Assembly (NCBI RefSeq): GCF_000022325.1
Contig: NC_012034.1
Location: forward strand, 186,001-250,000
Direction: 5' to 3'
Source of the DNA: Caldicellulosiruptor bescii DSM 6725
GTDB taxonomy: Bacteria; Bacillota; Thermoanaerobacteria; Caldicellulosiruptorales; Caldicellulosiruptoraceae
DNA length: 64,000 nucleotides
Shown: positions 47,136 to 56,004 of the stretch, piece by piece
How the letters are laid out: the number at the start of each line of letters is the position of its first letter
Position numbering within the stretch: the first letter of the stretch is position 1
Translations under genes and position numbers: made by a program
Notes under the pieces: generated by a model
Database searches by the model: none
What the model was told of the DNA's origin: nothing
The model's input: only the letters and a program-made list of their open reading frames with translations

Positions 47136-48149
47136 ATGAGCGAAGATTATTATGAAAAGTCTACTGTATCACTTACGGAAAAATATAAAGAGTTCTTTAA
47201 AATTGGTGCAGCTGTTACAGTGAAAGATTTTGAAGGAATACACGGAAGAATTCTTACAAAGCATTTTAACAGTTTAACACCTGAGAATGATATGAAATTT
47301 GAAAGAATTCATCCGAAAGAAGATTTTTACAACTTTGAAGCTACTGATAAGATTAAAGATTTTGCACTTAAACATAATATGCAACTGAGAGGACATACAC
47401 TTGTATGGCACAACCAAACACCTGAATGGGTTTTTCGTGACAATGACAAAGAAGCACCAAAAGAGCTTGTAATAGAAAGACTGAGGGAACACATAAAGAC
47501 AATTTGCACAAGATACCGCGATGTGGTTTATTCGTGGGATGTTGTGAATGAAGCTGTTGAGGATAAAACAGATGTTCTGCTCAGAGATTCAAAGTGGAGA
47601 AGAATCATAGGTGATGATTATATTAAGATTGCCTTTGAAATAGCTAAAAAGTATACAGGAAATGGGAAACTATTTTATAACGACTATAACAATGAAATGC
47701 CATACAAGTTAGAAAAGACATACAAGGTCTTAAAAAGTCTTTTAGAAGAAGGAACTCCGATTGATGGTGTTGGCATACAAGCACACTGGAATATTTGGGA
47801 TAAGAATTTAATAGACAACCTTAAGAGAGCTATTGAAACATATGCATCCTTGGGGCTTGAAATACAAATAACAGAGCTTGATATATCAGTATTTGAATTT
47901 GAAGACAGAAGAACTGACCTATTAGAGCCCACTGAAGAGATGGTGGAGTTGCAAGCTAAGGTTTATGAGGATGTGTTTAGAGTATTTAGGGAGTATAGAG
48001 ATGTTATAACGTCAGTTACATTATGGGGGATTAGCGATAGACATACATGGAAAGACAATTTTCCGGTAATAGGCAGAAAAGACTGGCCATTGCTGTTTGA
48101 CATTGATGGAAAGCCAAAAAAGGCATTTTTCAGAATAATTGACTTTTGA
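47136..48149 (+). CDS. Cytosolic GH10 xylanase
   Basis: Start is the ATG at 47136 after AAAGGAGG; the frame also opens inside xynB. The 337-residue protein is a lone GH10 barrel without signal peptide or CBM. Acid/base is Glu139 in DVVNEAVE; nucleophile is Glu247 in ITELDIS. Intracellular GH10 enzymes of this kind cut short imported xylo-oligosaccharides. It is clearly related to the xynA catalytic domain (KHFNSLTPENDMKFE against [15 protein letters not shown]) but on a different branch. Confidence 0.95.
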   Translation: MSEDYYEKSTVSLTEKYKEFFKIGAAVTVKDFEGIHGRILTKHFNSLTPENDMKFERIHPKEDFYNFEATDKIKDFALKHNMQLRGHTLVWHNQTPEWVFRDNDKEAPKELVIERLREHIKTICTRYRDVVYSWDVVNEAVEDKTDVLLRDSKWRRIIGDDYIKIAFEIAKKYTGNGKLFYNDYNNEMPYKLEKTYKVLKSLLEEGTPIDGVGIQAHWNIWDKNLIDNLKRAIETYASLGLEIQITELDISVFEFEDRRTDLLEPTEEMVELQAKVYEDVFRVFREYRDVITSVTLWGISDRHTWKDNFPVIGRKDWPLLFDIDGKPKKAFFRIIDF

Positions 48150-48196
48150 ATTAATGAACTTAAAAAAAATAATGCTCAAAAAGGAGATAGATTTAA

Positions 48197-48994
48197 ATGG
48201 CTATAATGGAAATAAATTTTTATTCAAAGAGGCTCAAACGAAGCACAACCCTCATGGCAGTTTTGCCAGTTGATAGGTTTGATAGGAGTTTTTCGAAAAA
48301 AAGTGATGTTGACAGTTTGAAAGTACTTTATTTGTTGCATGGATATGCGGGCAATCACATGGATTGGTTGTATGGAGCTCAGATTGTAGAATTGTCTTTA
48401 AAATATAATGTAGCGATATTTATGCCTTGTGGAGAAAATAGTTTCTATTTGGATGATGAGGATAGGGAAGCATACTATAGTGAGTATATAGGAAATGAAC
48501 TTATCGAGTTTACAAGAAATGTATTTCCAATACCTGAAGATAGAGAAAAAACGTTTATTGGTGGACTTTCTATGGGTGGCTACGGCGCGTTGAGAAATGG
48601 CTTAAAATATCACAAGATATTTGGTGGGATAATTGCGCTTTCCTCAGCTTTAATAATCCATAAAATAGCTGGAATAACACCAGATTTTAAGGATGGTATT
48701 GCAAGCTACAAATATTACAGACATGTATTTGGCGACCTGTCCTCTTTGATTGGCAGTGACAAAGATATAAATGCTCTTGCCAAAAAGCTGAAAAAAGAGG
48801 GTGTAGACATTCCCAAAATTTATATGGCATGTGGCAAAGATGATTTCCTTGTTCATGAGAACAGAGAATTGTACAATTTCCTAAAAAAAGAAGAGCTAAA
48901 TGTAACGTATGAAGAAGATGAAGGTACTCATGATTGGCAGTTCTGGAACAGGTATATTTTTAAGGCTTTTGAATGGGTAGAAAAAGTCTTTTAA
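48197..48994 (+). CDS. Esterase of the EstA/CE1 (esterase D-like) type
   Basis: This 265-residue alpha/beta hydrolase has LLHGYAGNHMDW (oxyanion region) and Ser125 in GGLSMGGYGA, with Asp in CGKDDFLVH and His in GTHDWQFW. Proteins of this type are called tributyrin esterase, acetylxylan esterase or feruloyl esterase. No signal peptide is present, so it should remove acyl groups from imported oligosaccharides. It is the last gene before a terminator in the xylan hydrolase run. The substrate is inferred from position. Confidence 0.88.
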   Translation: MAIMEINFYSKRLKRSTTLMAVLPVDRFDRSFSKKSDVDSLKVLYLLHGYAGNHMDWLYGAQIVELSLKYNVAIFMPCGENSFYLDDEDREAYYSEYIGNELIEFTRNVFPIPEDREKTFIGGLSMGGYGALRNGLKYHKIFGGIIALSSALIIHKIAGITPDFKDGIASYKYYRHVFGDLSSLIGSDKDINALAKKLKKEGVDIPKIYMACGKDDFLVHENRELYNFLKKEELNVTYEEDEGTHDWQFWNRYIFKAFEWVEKVF

Positions 48995-49007
48995 AATAGC
49001 TTTTTTA

Positions 49008-49048
49008 GGGGAAGAGAGATTTTTACGCCTCCTCTCTTTCCTTTTTTT
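49008..49048 (+). terminator. Terminator after the esterase gene
   Basis: GGGGAAGAGAG (49008-49018) pairs with CTCTCTTTCC (49032-49041) with one bulged T, followed by TTTTTTT. Confidence 0.7.
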
Positions 49049-49083
49049 AAAAAATTTAGTATATGAAAGGAGAGCAAACACAC

Positions 49084-50250
49084 ATGAAAATAAATATTTA
49101 TCCAGAAATTAAGTTAGGCAAGATAAATAAATTCTGGACAAAGTGTGTAGGCAGCTGTCATGCAGCAACTGCCCTGAGGGAGGATTGGAGAAAGCAGCTG
49201 AAAAAGTGTAGGCAAGAACTTGGGTTTAAATATGTCAGATTTCATGGCTGGCTTAACGATGATATGAGTGTTTGCTTCAGAAATGATGAGGGCAAACTTT
49301 GGTTTTCATTTTTCAACATTGATTCTATTATTGACTTTTTATTGGATATTGGAATGAAACCTTTTATAGAATTGAGCTTTATGCCTGAAGCTTTAGCATC
49401 TGGTACAAAGACAGTTTTTCATTATAAGGGCAATATAACTCCGCCAAAATCCTATGAAGAGTGGGGACAACTTGTTAAAGAACTTACAAGACATCTTGTA
49501 AAAAGATATGGTAAAAATGAGGTAAGAGAGTGGTTTTTTGAGGTATGGAACGAACCGAATTTGAAGGACTTTTTCTGGGCAGGGACAATGGAGGAGTATT
49601 TTGAGCTTTATAAGCATGCAGCGTTTGCAATCAAGATAGTTGACTCTGAACTGAAAGTAGGAGGACCTGCATCAGCAGTAGATGCGTGGATTTTGGAGCT
49701 GAAAGAGTATTGTCAGAAAAATGGAGTACCAATAGATTTTATAACAACACACCAGTATCCAACAGATTTAGCGTTTAGCACAAGTTCTAATATGGAAGAA
49801 GCCATGGCAAAAGCAAAAAGAGGTGAGCTTGCTGAAAGAGTAAAAAAGGCTTTGAGTGAAGCAGAACCTTTGCCTTTGTATTATACTGAGTGGAATAACT
49901 CGCCGAGTCCGCGAGACCCGTACCACGATATTCCATATGATGCAGCATTTATTGTGAAGACTATAATAGACATTATTGATTTGCCGCTTGGTTGTTACTC
50001 ATACTGGACATTCACAGATATATTTGAAGAGTGTGGGCTAAGTTCATTGCCTTTCCATGGAGGGTTTGGACTTTTAAATATTCACGGTATACCAAAGCCG
50101 TCATATAGAGCATTTCAAATATTGAATAAATTAGATGGAGAAAAGGTAGAACTTAAAGTTGAAGAAAAAAGTCCAACTGTAGACTGCATAGCAGCTATAA
50201 ATGGCAATGAATTAGTTCTTGTTATTTCAAACCATAATGTTCCGCCTTAG
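49084..50250 (+). pseudogene. GH39 beta-xylosidase, 5' part, truncated by an IS element
   Basis: The ATG at 49084 follows AAAGGAG. The reading frame gives 388 residues and then ends at a TAG (50248-50250) inside the inserted element; the last native codons are at the 9-bp target duplication. The part kept includes the whole catalytic barrel with Glu157 (VWNEPN) and Glu269 (YTEWNNSP). The missing part is most of the C-terminal beta-sandwich, found at 51856-52151. The intact gene would code about 486 residues. It is a diverged paralogue of xynB. The truncated protein may fold poorly; activity cannot be judged. Confidence 0.9.
50237..50245. repeat. Target-site duplication, left copy
   Basis: ATGTTCCGC; the identical copy is at 51856-51864. 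Confidence 0.9.
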
Positions 50251-51855
50251 TGTAAAATATTTATAGGACATTGGATGGAAAAAAGCTCCCTCCTCTTGGT
50301 AGAAGAGAAAAAATGAAGTAGAATATAATGATGAAAAAATAAAAAAAGAAAAAGGAAAAACAAACCAAAGGAGGGAGCAAAATGACTGAAAATATTGTAT
50401 CAAAAATAGAAGAACTTTTAAAGACTTTTGAGGAAGGATTAGAGAAGATAGTGAAAAGGGAGAAGGATTTAGCGGAATATTCAATTGAACTTAAGAAGCA
50501 GTTAGACCTGATAGGCAAGGAGATGATAAAGGAAGCATGTGAACTTATAGATGAATCATTGAAAGAAAACGAAGAGAGGAAGAAGAGGTATGAAGTTGTG
50601 AGGAGAGACAAGAGGGGTTTAAAGACAATATTTGGTGATATTGAATATGAGAGAACATATTACAAAGATAAGGAAGGCAAAGGATATGTTTATTTAGTTG
50701 ATATAGTTTTAGGGATAGAGAGATATCAAAGGATAGACAATGCGGTAAAGGGAGCGATAATAGAGAGAGTAGTAGACATGTCATATGAGAAGGCAGCAAA
50801 GGAAGTATTAGGGGAGGATAGGATTAGTAGACAAAGTGTAATGAATATTTTGAAAGGGATAGATAGTAAAGAATTAGATGAAATCCAGCATAGCAAGAGT
50901 GTAAAAGGAGAGAAGAAAGTTGTAAAAGAGCTTTATATCGAGGCGGATGAAGACCATATTTCATTACAGAATGGGAAGAAAGAGATAGCGAAGCTTGCTT
51001 ACATAAATACGGGATATAAGGAAGAGAAGGGCGTTGTTATTAGGAAGGAATTAAAGGATTTGCATTATTTTAGCAGTGTAAAAGAGGATGCAGATGATTT
51101 TTGGGCAAAAGTGGGTAAGTATATTGAAGAGAATTTTGAAGTTGAGAAGATAGAAAACATATATCTTTTAGGAGATGGAGCTAATTGGATAAAGAAGGGA
51201 TTAGAGTGGATAGATGGAGCGGAATTTGTATTAGATAAGTTTCACTTAACGAAGGAGATAATGAAAATAGCAGGAGGGGATAGAAAATTATTTAATGAGA
51301 TTTTGAAAGCATTAAGAGAGAAGGATAGAGAGGGATTTGAGGCATTAGTAAAAGAAAAGATGGAGGAGGTAAAAGAAGATGAGTTAGCTAAGAGGAGGAT
51401 AAAGAAGGGAAGGAGATACATACTTTCGCACTGGGATAATATAGTATTAGAAGCAGCGAATGTTAATATAAAGGGATGTAGTGCAGAAGGGCATGTAAGT
51501 CATGTATTAGCAGAGAGGATGAGTTCAAGACCAAGAGGATGGAGCGAAGATATAGCGGAGACCATGGTAAAGTTATTGAGTTTAAAATATAATGGTTTTG
51601 AACTTATGAATGTATATTTAGAGAAGATAAAAGCCAAGAAGTCAGAAAGGCAAGAAGTTAAAGAAATAGCAAAAGGAATTATAAAGAACGGGAAAAGAGT
51701 ACGAAAAGGTACGGAAAAGTGGAATAATATACCAGTTATAGCAAATGGTAAAGTTAACCAGTTACGAAGAGCATTAAAGTCTTTGATTAGTTGTAGCTTC
51801 TATAATGCAGGTATATTCTGATAAAAATTTTTTCCTACAAACTCTTGACACTATC
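50246..51855 (+). mobile_element. ISLre2-family insertion sequence (1610 bp)
   Basis: The element is bounded by 9-bp duplications ATGTTCCGC. Its ends are imperfect inverted repeats: left CTTAGTGTAAAATATTTATAGG, right (complement) GATAGTGTCAAGAGTTTGTAGG, with AGTGT near the tips conserved. It holds a single transposase gene and short flanks. The intact ends and identical duplications suggest recent insertion. Confidence 0.9.
50382..51821 (+). CDS. ISLre2-family transposase (UPF0236)
   Basis: The 479-residue protein matches the UPF0236/ISLre2 transposase type. It has a coiled, charged N-terminus, then RRDKRGLKTIFGDIEYERTYYKDK, ELYIEADEDHISLQNGK, YLLGDGANWIKKG, EFVLDKFHLTKEI and CSAEGHVSHVLAERMSSRPRGWS, in the usual order. 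Asp/Glu residues in EADEDH and GDGANW are likely catalytic. The frame is full length with an AAAGGAGGGAG ribosome site, so the element may still be active. Its codon use is richer in AGG/GAG purine codons than the neighbouring genes. Confidence 0.93.
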   Translation: MTENIVSKIEELLKTFEEGLEKIVKREKDLAEYSIELKKQLDLIGKEMIKEACELIDESLKENEERKKRYEVVRRDKRGLKTIFGDIEYERTYYKDKEGKGYVYLVDIVLGIERYQRIDNAVKGAIIERVVDMSYEKAAKEVLGEDRISRQSVMNILKGIDSKELDEIQHSKSVKGEKKVVKELYIEADEDHISLQNGKKEIAKLAYINTGYKEEKGVVIRKELKDLHYFSSVKEDADDFWAKVGKYIEENFEVEKIENIYLLGDGANWIKKGLEWIDGAEFVLDKFHLTKEIMKIAGGDRKLFNEILKALREKDREGFEALVKEKMEEVKEDELAKRRIKKGRRYILSHWDNIVLEAANVNIKGCSAEGHVSHVLAERMSSRPRGWSEDIAETMVKLLSLKYNGFELMNVYLEKIKAKKSERQEVKEIAKGIIKNGKRVRKGTEKWNNIPVIANGKVNQLRRALKSLISCSFYNAGIF

Positions 51856-52151
51856 ATGTTCCGCTATCCCCTATAAACAGTGAAAAAATAACTGTTACAA
51901 TAAATGGTATTAGAGAATGCAAAGAAATTTATGCAGAGAGGATAGATGAATACAATGCAAATCCCAAAAGAAAGTGGGTTGAAATGGGCTGTCCAGAATA
52001 TCTGAATAATGAACAAATTGAAGAGCTGATTAAATCATCAAAAATGAAGAAAGAAGAGATATTATGGAGAGCAAAAGGCGAGAATCAAGTTGCCTTTGAG
52101 ATAAATATTTTACCCCATTCAGTTATAGGAGTTTCTATAAAAATAGTATAG
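51856..52151 (+). pseudogene. GH39 beta-xylosidase, 3' fragment after the IS
   Basis: Removing the IS and one duplication joins AAT GTT CCG to CTA TCC CCT in frame. The continuation encodes NSEKITVTINGIRECKEIYAERIDEYNANPKRKWVEMG and ends at TAG 52149-52151. It matches the xynB tail ([21 protein letters not shown] against WVEMGCPEYLNNEQIEELIK). It has no start signals and is presumably untranslated. The right copy of the duplication is at 51856-51864. Confidence 0.88.
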
Positions 52152-52215
52152 AAAAGCAGTTTCAAAAGTAATAGTTATTATGTGATTTAAGTCAGTTTTC
52201 AACTAATTTTTGGTT

Positions 52216-52244
52216 TTGACATCTCAAACAATGTCAATTAAAAT
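52216..52244 (+). promoter_or_regulatory. Promoter of the M23 gene with an inverted repeat
   Basis: TTGACA (52216-52221), 17-bp spacer, TAAAAT (52239-52244). TTGACAT (52216-52222) and ATGTCAA (52231-52237) form a perfect 7-bp inverted repeat over the -35 and spacer, a possible operator. Confidence 0.65.
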
Positions 52245-52289
52245 AAAAGTATAGTATTTTGCATATTCAACATAGTATAAATTATATAG

Positions 52290-52319
52290 AAGGGTAATTT
52301 AAATACCCTTTTATTTTTT
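52290..52319 (+). terminator. Terminator between promoter and M23 gene (possible attenuator)
   Basis: AAGGGTA (52290-52296) / TACCCTT (52304-52310), loop ATTTAAA, then TTATTTTTTG. It ends 19 bp before the start codon. Confidence 0.7.
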
Positions 52320-52337
52320 GTAGCAGGGGGTGTTCTT

Positions 52338-54086
52338 GTGGCAAAGAACCATACAAAATCTAAAACATCTGCCACAGCCACCGTTTTGGACCAGAAAAAA
52401 GCAAAGTTTGTCTCAAAAGATACAAGGGACAATGAATTCAAACCTGATTTAAAAGAGCTTTCAATAAAGAGTGAAAAACCTATTGTGCTGGCAGATGCAG
52501 AAAAAGAAAAGAGAAAATCAAAAGATAAAAAAACAATTGAGAGGGAGAATAATAGTTATTTACATAGATTTTGGAGAACTATATCTTCCAAAGTAAAACC
52601 AGCGATAATTAAGAAAATCCGCGTTTTCAAAAATAAACCAGAAAGCGTTGTTTTTTCTCACAAGCATTTTAAAAAAGATCCTCTAAAACGCTTATTTGAG
52701 GAGATATTAAGGATAATTATTGGTCTGAGGTTCATTGGCAATATAAGAAATTCAAAGGAAGGTATGCTAAAGCTAAAGATATCTGCAACGTTAGCATTTA
52801 TGATTTTTATGATTTTTGCCATACATAAAATTCCAACAACATACCAGAAGGCTTATGCAGTTTTACTCAATGGAAGCGTTGTAGGATACGTAAAGGACAA
52901 AACAGAGGCTCAAAAACTTTTCAGTAATTTGAAAGAAGAAATTTCAAGCAAGCACAGAACAGATGAATTTGTTTTTCAGAACAAACCTCAGCTGAAGGAA
53001 ATTCCGCCTGGTCAGTACAAAAGTACAAGTTTAGATAGTCTTAAAAACACCATAATAGAAAAAGGGGTTGTGCTTTTAAAAAGGTATGCGCTTTTTGTGA
53101 ACACAAAAGCTTACATGGTATTTGAAAATCCTCAGATACCACATAAAGTTTTGCTTAAACTAAAAAGCGTTTATTACAAAAATGAAGCTCAATCTGCAAG
53201 ATTTTTAGAAAAGGTTGAGATAAAGCCTGTGTATGTAAAACCAAGTGTGTCAGTTGCAACTGAAGATCAGGCGCTGACTAAAATAATGTTTGGAAAAGAT
53301 GAGGTAATAGAGTATACTATCAAAGAAGGAGATACGCTGTGGGATTTAGCCAGAAAATATGATATCTCTGTGGATGATATATTTGCCTCGAACCCGGGCC
53401 TTACTGAAAAGATAATGCCTGGGCAGAAGATAAAACTTTCCAAGATGACACCGCTTATTAACGTTGTGCTTGAAAAAGAAGTGGAGTTTGAGGATGTATT
53501 GCCCAAGCAAGTAAAAGTTATAAAATCTGAAAACTATTATACAACACAGACTATTGTAAAGCAGGAAGGGAAAGATGGAAGGGCAAAGATAAAAGCTAAG
53601 ATTGTATACATGAACGGTCTTGAGTATGACAGAAAGATACTTTTCCAGCAAATTTTGCAAAGACCAGTTGACAGGGTTGTAGTTGTTGGAACAAAAAAAC
53701 CTCCGAGATATTTTGCAACAGGAAGATTTTCGTATCCCGTATGGGGGCTACTTACATCGCGATTTGGATACAGAGGGAGAGAATTTCATGAAGGGATAGA
53801 CCTTGCTGTTCCGTGGGGTTCAAACGTGTATGCAGCTGACGGTGGCGTTGTTGAGTTTGCCGGGTGGTCAGGTGGTTATGGCAAGCTCATTATTATAAAT
53901 CACCAGAACGGCTACAAAACTTACTATGGTCATCTTAGCAGGTTTTTGGTAAGCCCAGGACAGAAGGTTGCAAAGGGGCAGCTTATTGCCAAAAGCGGGT
54001 CAACCGGTAGAAGTACAGGTCCTCATCTTCATTTTGAGGTGAGGAAAAATGGCGTACCACAAAATCCGCTTGTGTATCTGCACTAA
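52338..54086 (+). CDS. Membrane-anchored M23 peptidase with LysM and G5 domains
   Basis: GTG start after GCAGGGGG. The 582-residue protein has a long, very basic cytoplasmic N-terminus (about 1-135), one transmembrane helix (about 138-160), a linker, a LysM peptidoglycan-binding domain (about 312-375: YTIKEGDTLWDLARKYDISVDDIFASNPG), a G5 domain (about 378-450) and a C-terminal M23 domain with HEGID and HLHFEV zinc-binding motifs plus SRFGYRGREF. It should cleave peptide cross-links of peptidoglycan outside the membrane. The basic N-terminal tail of over 130 residues is unusual for the family. Confidence 0.93.
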   Translation: MAKNHTKSKTSATATVLDQKKAKFVSKDTRDNEFKPDLKELSIKSEKPIVLADAEKEKRKSKDKKTIERENNSYLHRFWRTISSKVKPAIIKKIRVFKNKPESVVFSHKHFKKDPLKRLFEEILRIIIGLRFIGNIRNSKEGMLKLKISATLAFMIFMIFAIHKIPTTYQKAYAVLLNGSVVGYVKDKTEAQKLFSNLKEEISSKHRTDEFVFQNKPQLKEIPPGQYKSTSLDSLKNTIIEKGVVLLKRYALFVNTKAYMVFENPQIPHKVLLKLKSVYYKNEAQSARFLEKVEIKPVYVKPSVSVATEDQALTKIMFGKDEVIEYTIKEGDTLWDLARKYDISVDDIFASNPGLTEKIMPGQKIKLSKMTPLINVVLEKEVEFEDVLPKQVKVIKSENYYTTQTIVKQEGKDGRAKIKAKIVYMNGLEYDRKILFQQILQRPVDRVVVVGTKKPPRYFATGRFSYPVWGLLTSRFGYRGREFHEGIDLAVPWGSNVYAADGGVVEFAGWSGGYGKLIIINHQNGYKTYYGHLSRFLVSPGQKVAKGQLIAKSGSTGRSTGPHLHFEVRKNGVPQNPLVYLH

Positions 54087-54112
54087 TAAAGGAATTTCAA
54101 GTACAAGCATAA

Positions 54113-54160
54113 AAAAGGCTGGTTGAGCTTCAAAAAAGCGACAAACCAGCCTTTTGTTTT
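54113..54160. terminator. Bidirectional terminator between the M23 gene and queC
   Basis: AAAAGGCTGGTT (54113-54124) pairs perfectly with AACCAGCCTTTT (54144-54155), with T-rich sequence on both strands. Confidence 0.85.
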
Positions 54161-54825
54161 TACCAGTCAATTTCAATTTCATATTCAATTGGGTCTTTCA
54201 CGCCCACTTTTTTAAAAGCTTCAATTCGCTCCGTGCATGTTCCGCACCTGCCACAGGCTTTTTGCCCTCCTTTGTAACATGACCAGGTTAAACTGTAATT
54301 TACTCCAAGTTCAAGACCTCTTCTGAGTATGTCTTCTTTTTTCATATCAACATAAGGTGCTTCAAGCTCAAGACCTATATAGTCAGCAAGATATAGTGCA
54401 TTTTTCATTGCCTCAACAAACTCTTTTCTACAGTCTGGATATATGGGATGGTCACCTGCGTGTGCGCCATAAAACAGCTTTTTTGCCCCAAGCGATATAG
54501 CATATGCTGCAGAAATAGAAAGCAAAACCATGTTCCTGTTTGGAACAACTGTCTGTTTCATGGTGCTGTCGGTGTAATATCCTTCTGGTACGTTCCAGTC
54601 AGGCGTTGTGAGTGCAGATGGTGCAAGCTCTGCAAAAAATGAGATATCAACAATCTTGTAAGGGATGGATAAAAGGCTGCATGTCTTTTTTGCAAACTCA
54701 AGCTCTTTTGAATGTTTTTGTCCGTACAAAAAACTTATTGCAAAAACTTCATAACCCTGACTTTTAACATCATAAAGAAGTGTTGTTGAGTCCATACCGC
54801 CAGATAACACCACAACTGCTCTCAT
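54160..54825 (-). CDS. queC: 7-cyano-7-deazaguanine synthase
   Basis: QueC converts 7-carboxy-7-deazaguanine to preQ0 with ATP and ammonia, in queuosine synthesis. The 221-residue protein has the PP-loop SGGMDS (residues 8-13), VPNRNM, YGAHAGDHPIYPDCR and four zinc-binding cysteines (C183, C191, C194, C197, in CGRCGTC). It is last of a three-gene minus-strand unit. The queE gene lies 2.2 kb away; queD is not in the window. Confidence 0.97.
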   Translation of the reverse strand: MRAVVVLSGGMDSTTLLYDVKSQGYEVFAISFLYGQKHSKELEFAKKTCSLLSIPYKIVDISFFAELAPSALTTPDWNVPEGYYTDSTMKQTVVPNRNMVLLSISAAYAISLGAKKLFYGAHAGDHPIYPDCRKEFVEAMKNALYLADYIGLELEAPYVDMKKEDILRRGLELGVNYSLTWSCYKGGQKACGRCGTCTERIEAFKKVGVKDPIEYEIEIDW

Positions 54826-54837
54826 TTTTAAAGTTTT

Positions 54838-55215
54838 TCACTCCTTTGCAGCAATAACATCAACTTCTATAAGAGCACCTGGCAAAAGCTTTGCCTCAAT
54901 GGTTGTTCTTGCAGGGAAATTCTGCGTAAAGATTGTGGAGTAAACTTCATTAAACTTTGCAAAATCCTCAAGTGAGGACAAATATACATTTACTTTGACA
55001 ACATCTTCAAAAGAAAATCCAGCATCTTTCAAAATAGCTTCAATGTTCTTGAAGACAAGCTGTGTTTGAACTTTTATATCGTCACCTTCTATTTTCCCAG
55101 ACATTGGGTTTATGGCAAGCTGTCCTGAGACAAAAAGAAGATTTCCAACCTGCACAGCATGCGAATACGGTCCAACTGGTTTTGGAGCATCATTTGAAAC
55201 TATACATTTTTTCAT
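54838..55215 (-). CDS. ridA: RidA-family reactive intermediate deaminase
   Basis: This 125-residue protein has the RidA pattern: PKPVGPYSHAVQVGNLLFVSGQLAINP, NIEAILKDAGFSFEDVVKVNVYL and the active-site Arg in FPARTTIEAKLLPGALIEVDVIAA. RidA removes toxic enamine/imine intermediates formed by PLP enzymes. GAGAGTG precedes the ATG. It lies 12 bp upstream of queC; no functional tie is evident. Confidence 0.96.
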   Translation of the reverse strand: MKKCIVSNDAPKPVGPYSHAVQVGNLLFVSGQLAINPMSGKIEGDDIKVQTQLVFKNIEAILKDAGFSFEDVVKVNVYLSSLEDFAKFNEVYSTIFTQNFPARTTIEAKLLPGALIEVDVIAAKE

Positions 55216-55239
55216 TTTAATATCACTCTCCTTGAAAGT

Positions 55240-55641
55240 TTATTCAAGCTTTCTACCGCAATAAGGACAGTACAAAAAAGTCTTTGAAACTCTTCTTTGA
55301 CAATTTGGACAAAAATCAGACCTTTCATCATCAAAACCATATTCGTTTTCGAATTTTCTAAAGAGCTCAACATCAGCAAGGGTAATTGGAGTATCAATTC
55401 CACGTTCAAGGTCTTTAGCAAGTTGCTGATTTGTAATAATATAAATTCGATTGCAACAGCTTGTTTGCAAAAAATATCTGACATTCCATCTAAAAAGTGG
55501 AATAAAGAAAAAATGAAAATAGCTATAAACTTTTAGCAAAGTATAATTTCCCTTTCTTGAACAAAAAGGACAAATTGTTACATCTATTTGCCGTATAGCT
55601 TTTGCTTTCTCTTCAATGCCAAATATACCTATAAAAAACAT
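55240..55641 (-). CDS. Zinc-ribbon protein
   Basis: The 133-residue protein has three CxxC-type motifs: CPFCSRKGN near residue 24, CPNCQRRV and CPYCGRKLE at the C-terminus. Together with the hydrophobic YSYFHFFFIPLFRWNVRYFLQ near residue 40 it resembles the small zinc-ribbon family of Firmicutes proteins with unknown function. GAGGAG lies about 15 nt before the ATG. It is the first gene of the ridA-queC unit. Confidence 0.75.
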   Translation of the reverse strand: MFFIGIFGIEEKAKAIRQIDVTICPFCSRKGNYTLLKVYSYFHFFFIPLFRWNVRYFLQTSCCNRIYIITNQQLAKDLERGIDTPITLADVELFRKFENEYGFDDERSDFCPNCQRRVSKTFLYCPYCGRKLE

Positions 55642-55782
55642 CGTAAGTTAATCCTGCTCCTCAAAAATCATTGTTCTTTTTGTATTTTATCATTTTAGGT
55701 TTTGATTTTAAAGATTTGTGATATAATTTTATTGCAGCTTGTAAAGCGCACATTAAGATGTGTGAGGAGGGTGAATGCAGAG

Positions 55783-55977
55783 GTGAAAATAATATTTGTG
55801 GGTAAAAATAAAGAGGTTGAGGTAAAAGGACCAAAGACAGTTATAAATCTTGCTAAAGAACTTAATATAACTTTAGAGGCAAACGTGTTCATCAGAAATG
55901 GTGAGATAGTTGCACCTGATGATATTTTAAATGATGAAGACACAATTGAGATTATTTCAGCTGTTTCAGGTGGTTAG
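55783..55977 (+). CDS. ttuB: ThiS/MoaD-like sulfur carrier (TtuB-like)
   Basis: The 64-residue beta-grasp protein ends in SAVSGG, the C-terminal Gly-Gly that is thiocarboxylated in sulfur carriers. Its start is probably the GTG at 55783, 12 nt after GAGGAGG. A GTG at 55771 touches that site. It lies directly upstream of the thiouridine synthase gene, which makes TtuB the best match rather than ThiS or MoaD. An activating E1 enzyme is not in the window. Confidence 0.85.
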   Translation: MKIIFVGKNKEVEVKGPKTVINLAKELNITLEANVFIRNGEIVAPDDILNDEDTIEIISAVSGG

Positions 55978-56004
55978 AAGTTTTGAAAGGAGCTGAAAAA
56001 GGCT

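Noticed and set aside
54448-54642. Plus-strand frame opposite queC
   Set aside because: No ribosome site and no recognisable product; queC motifs lie on the other strand.
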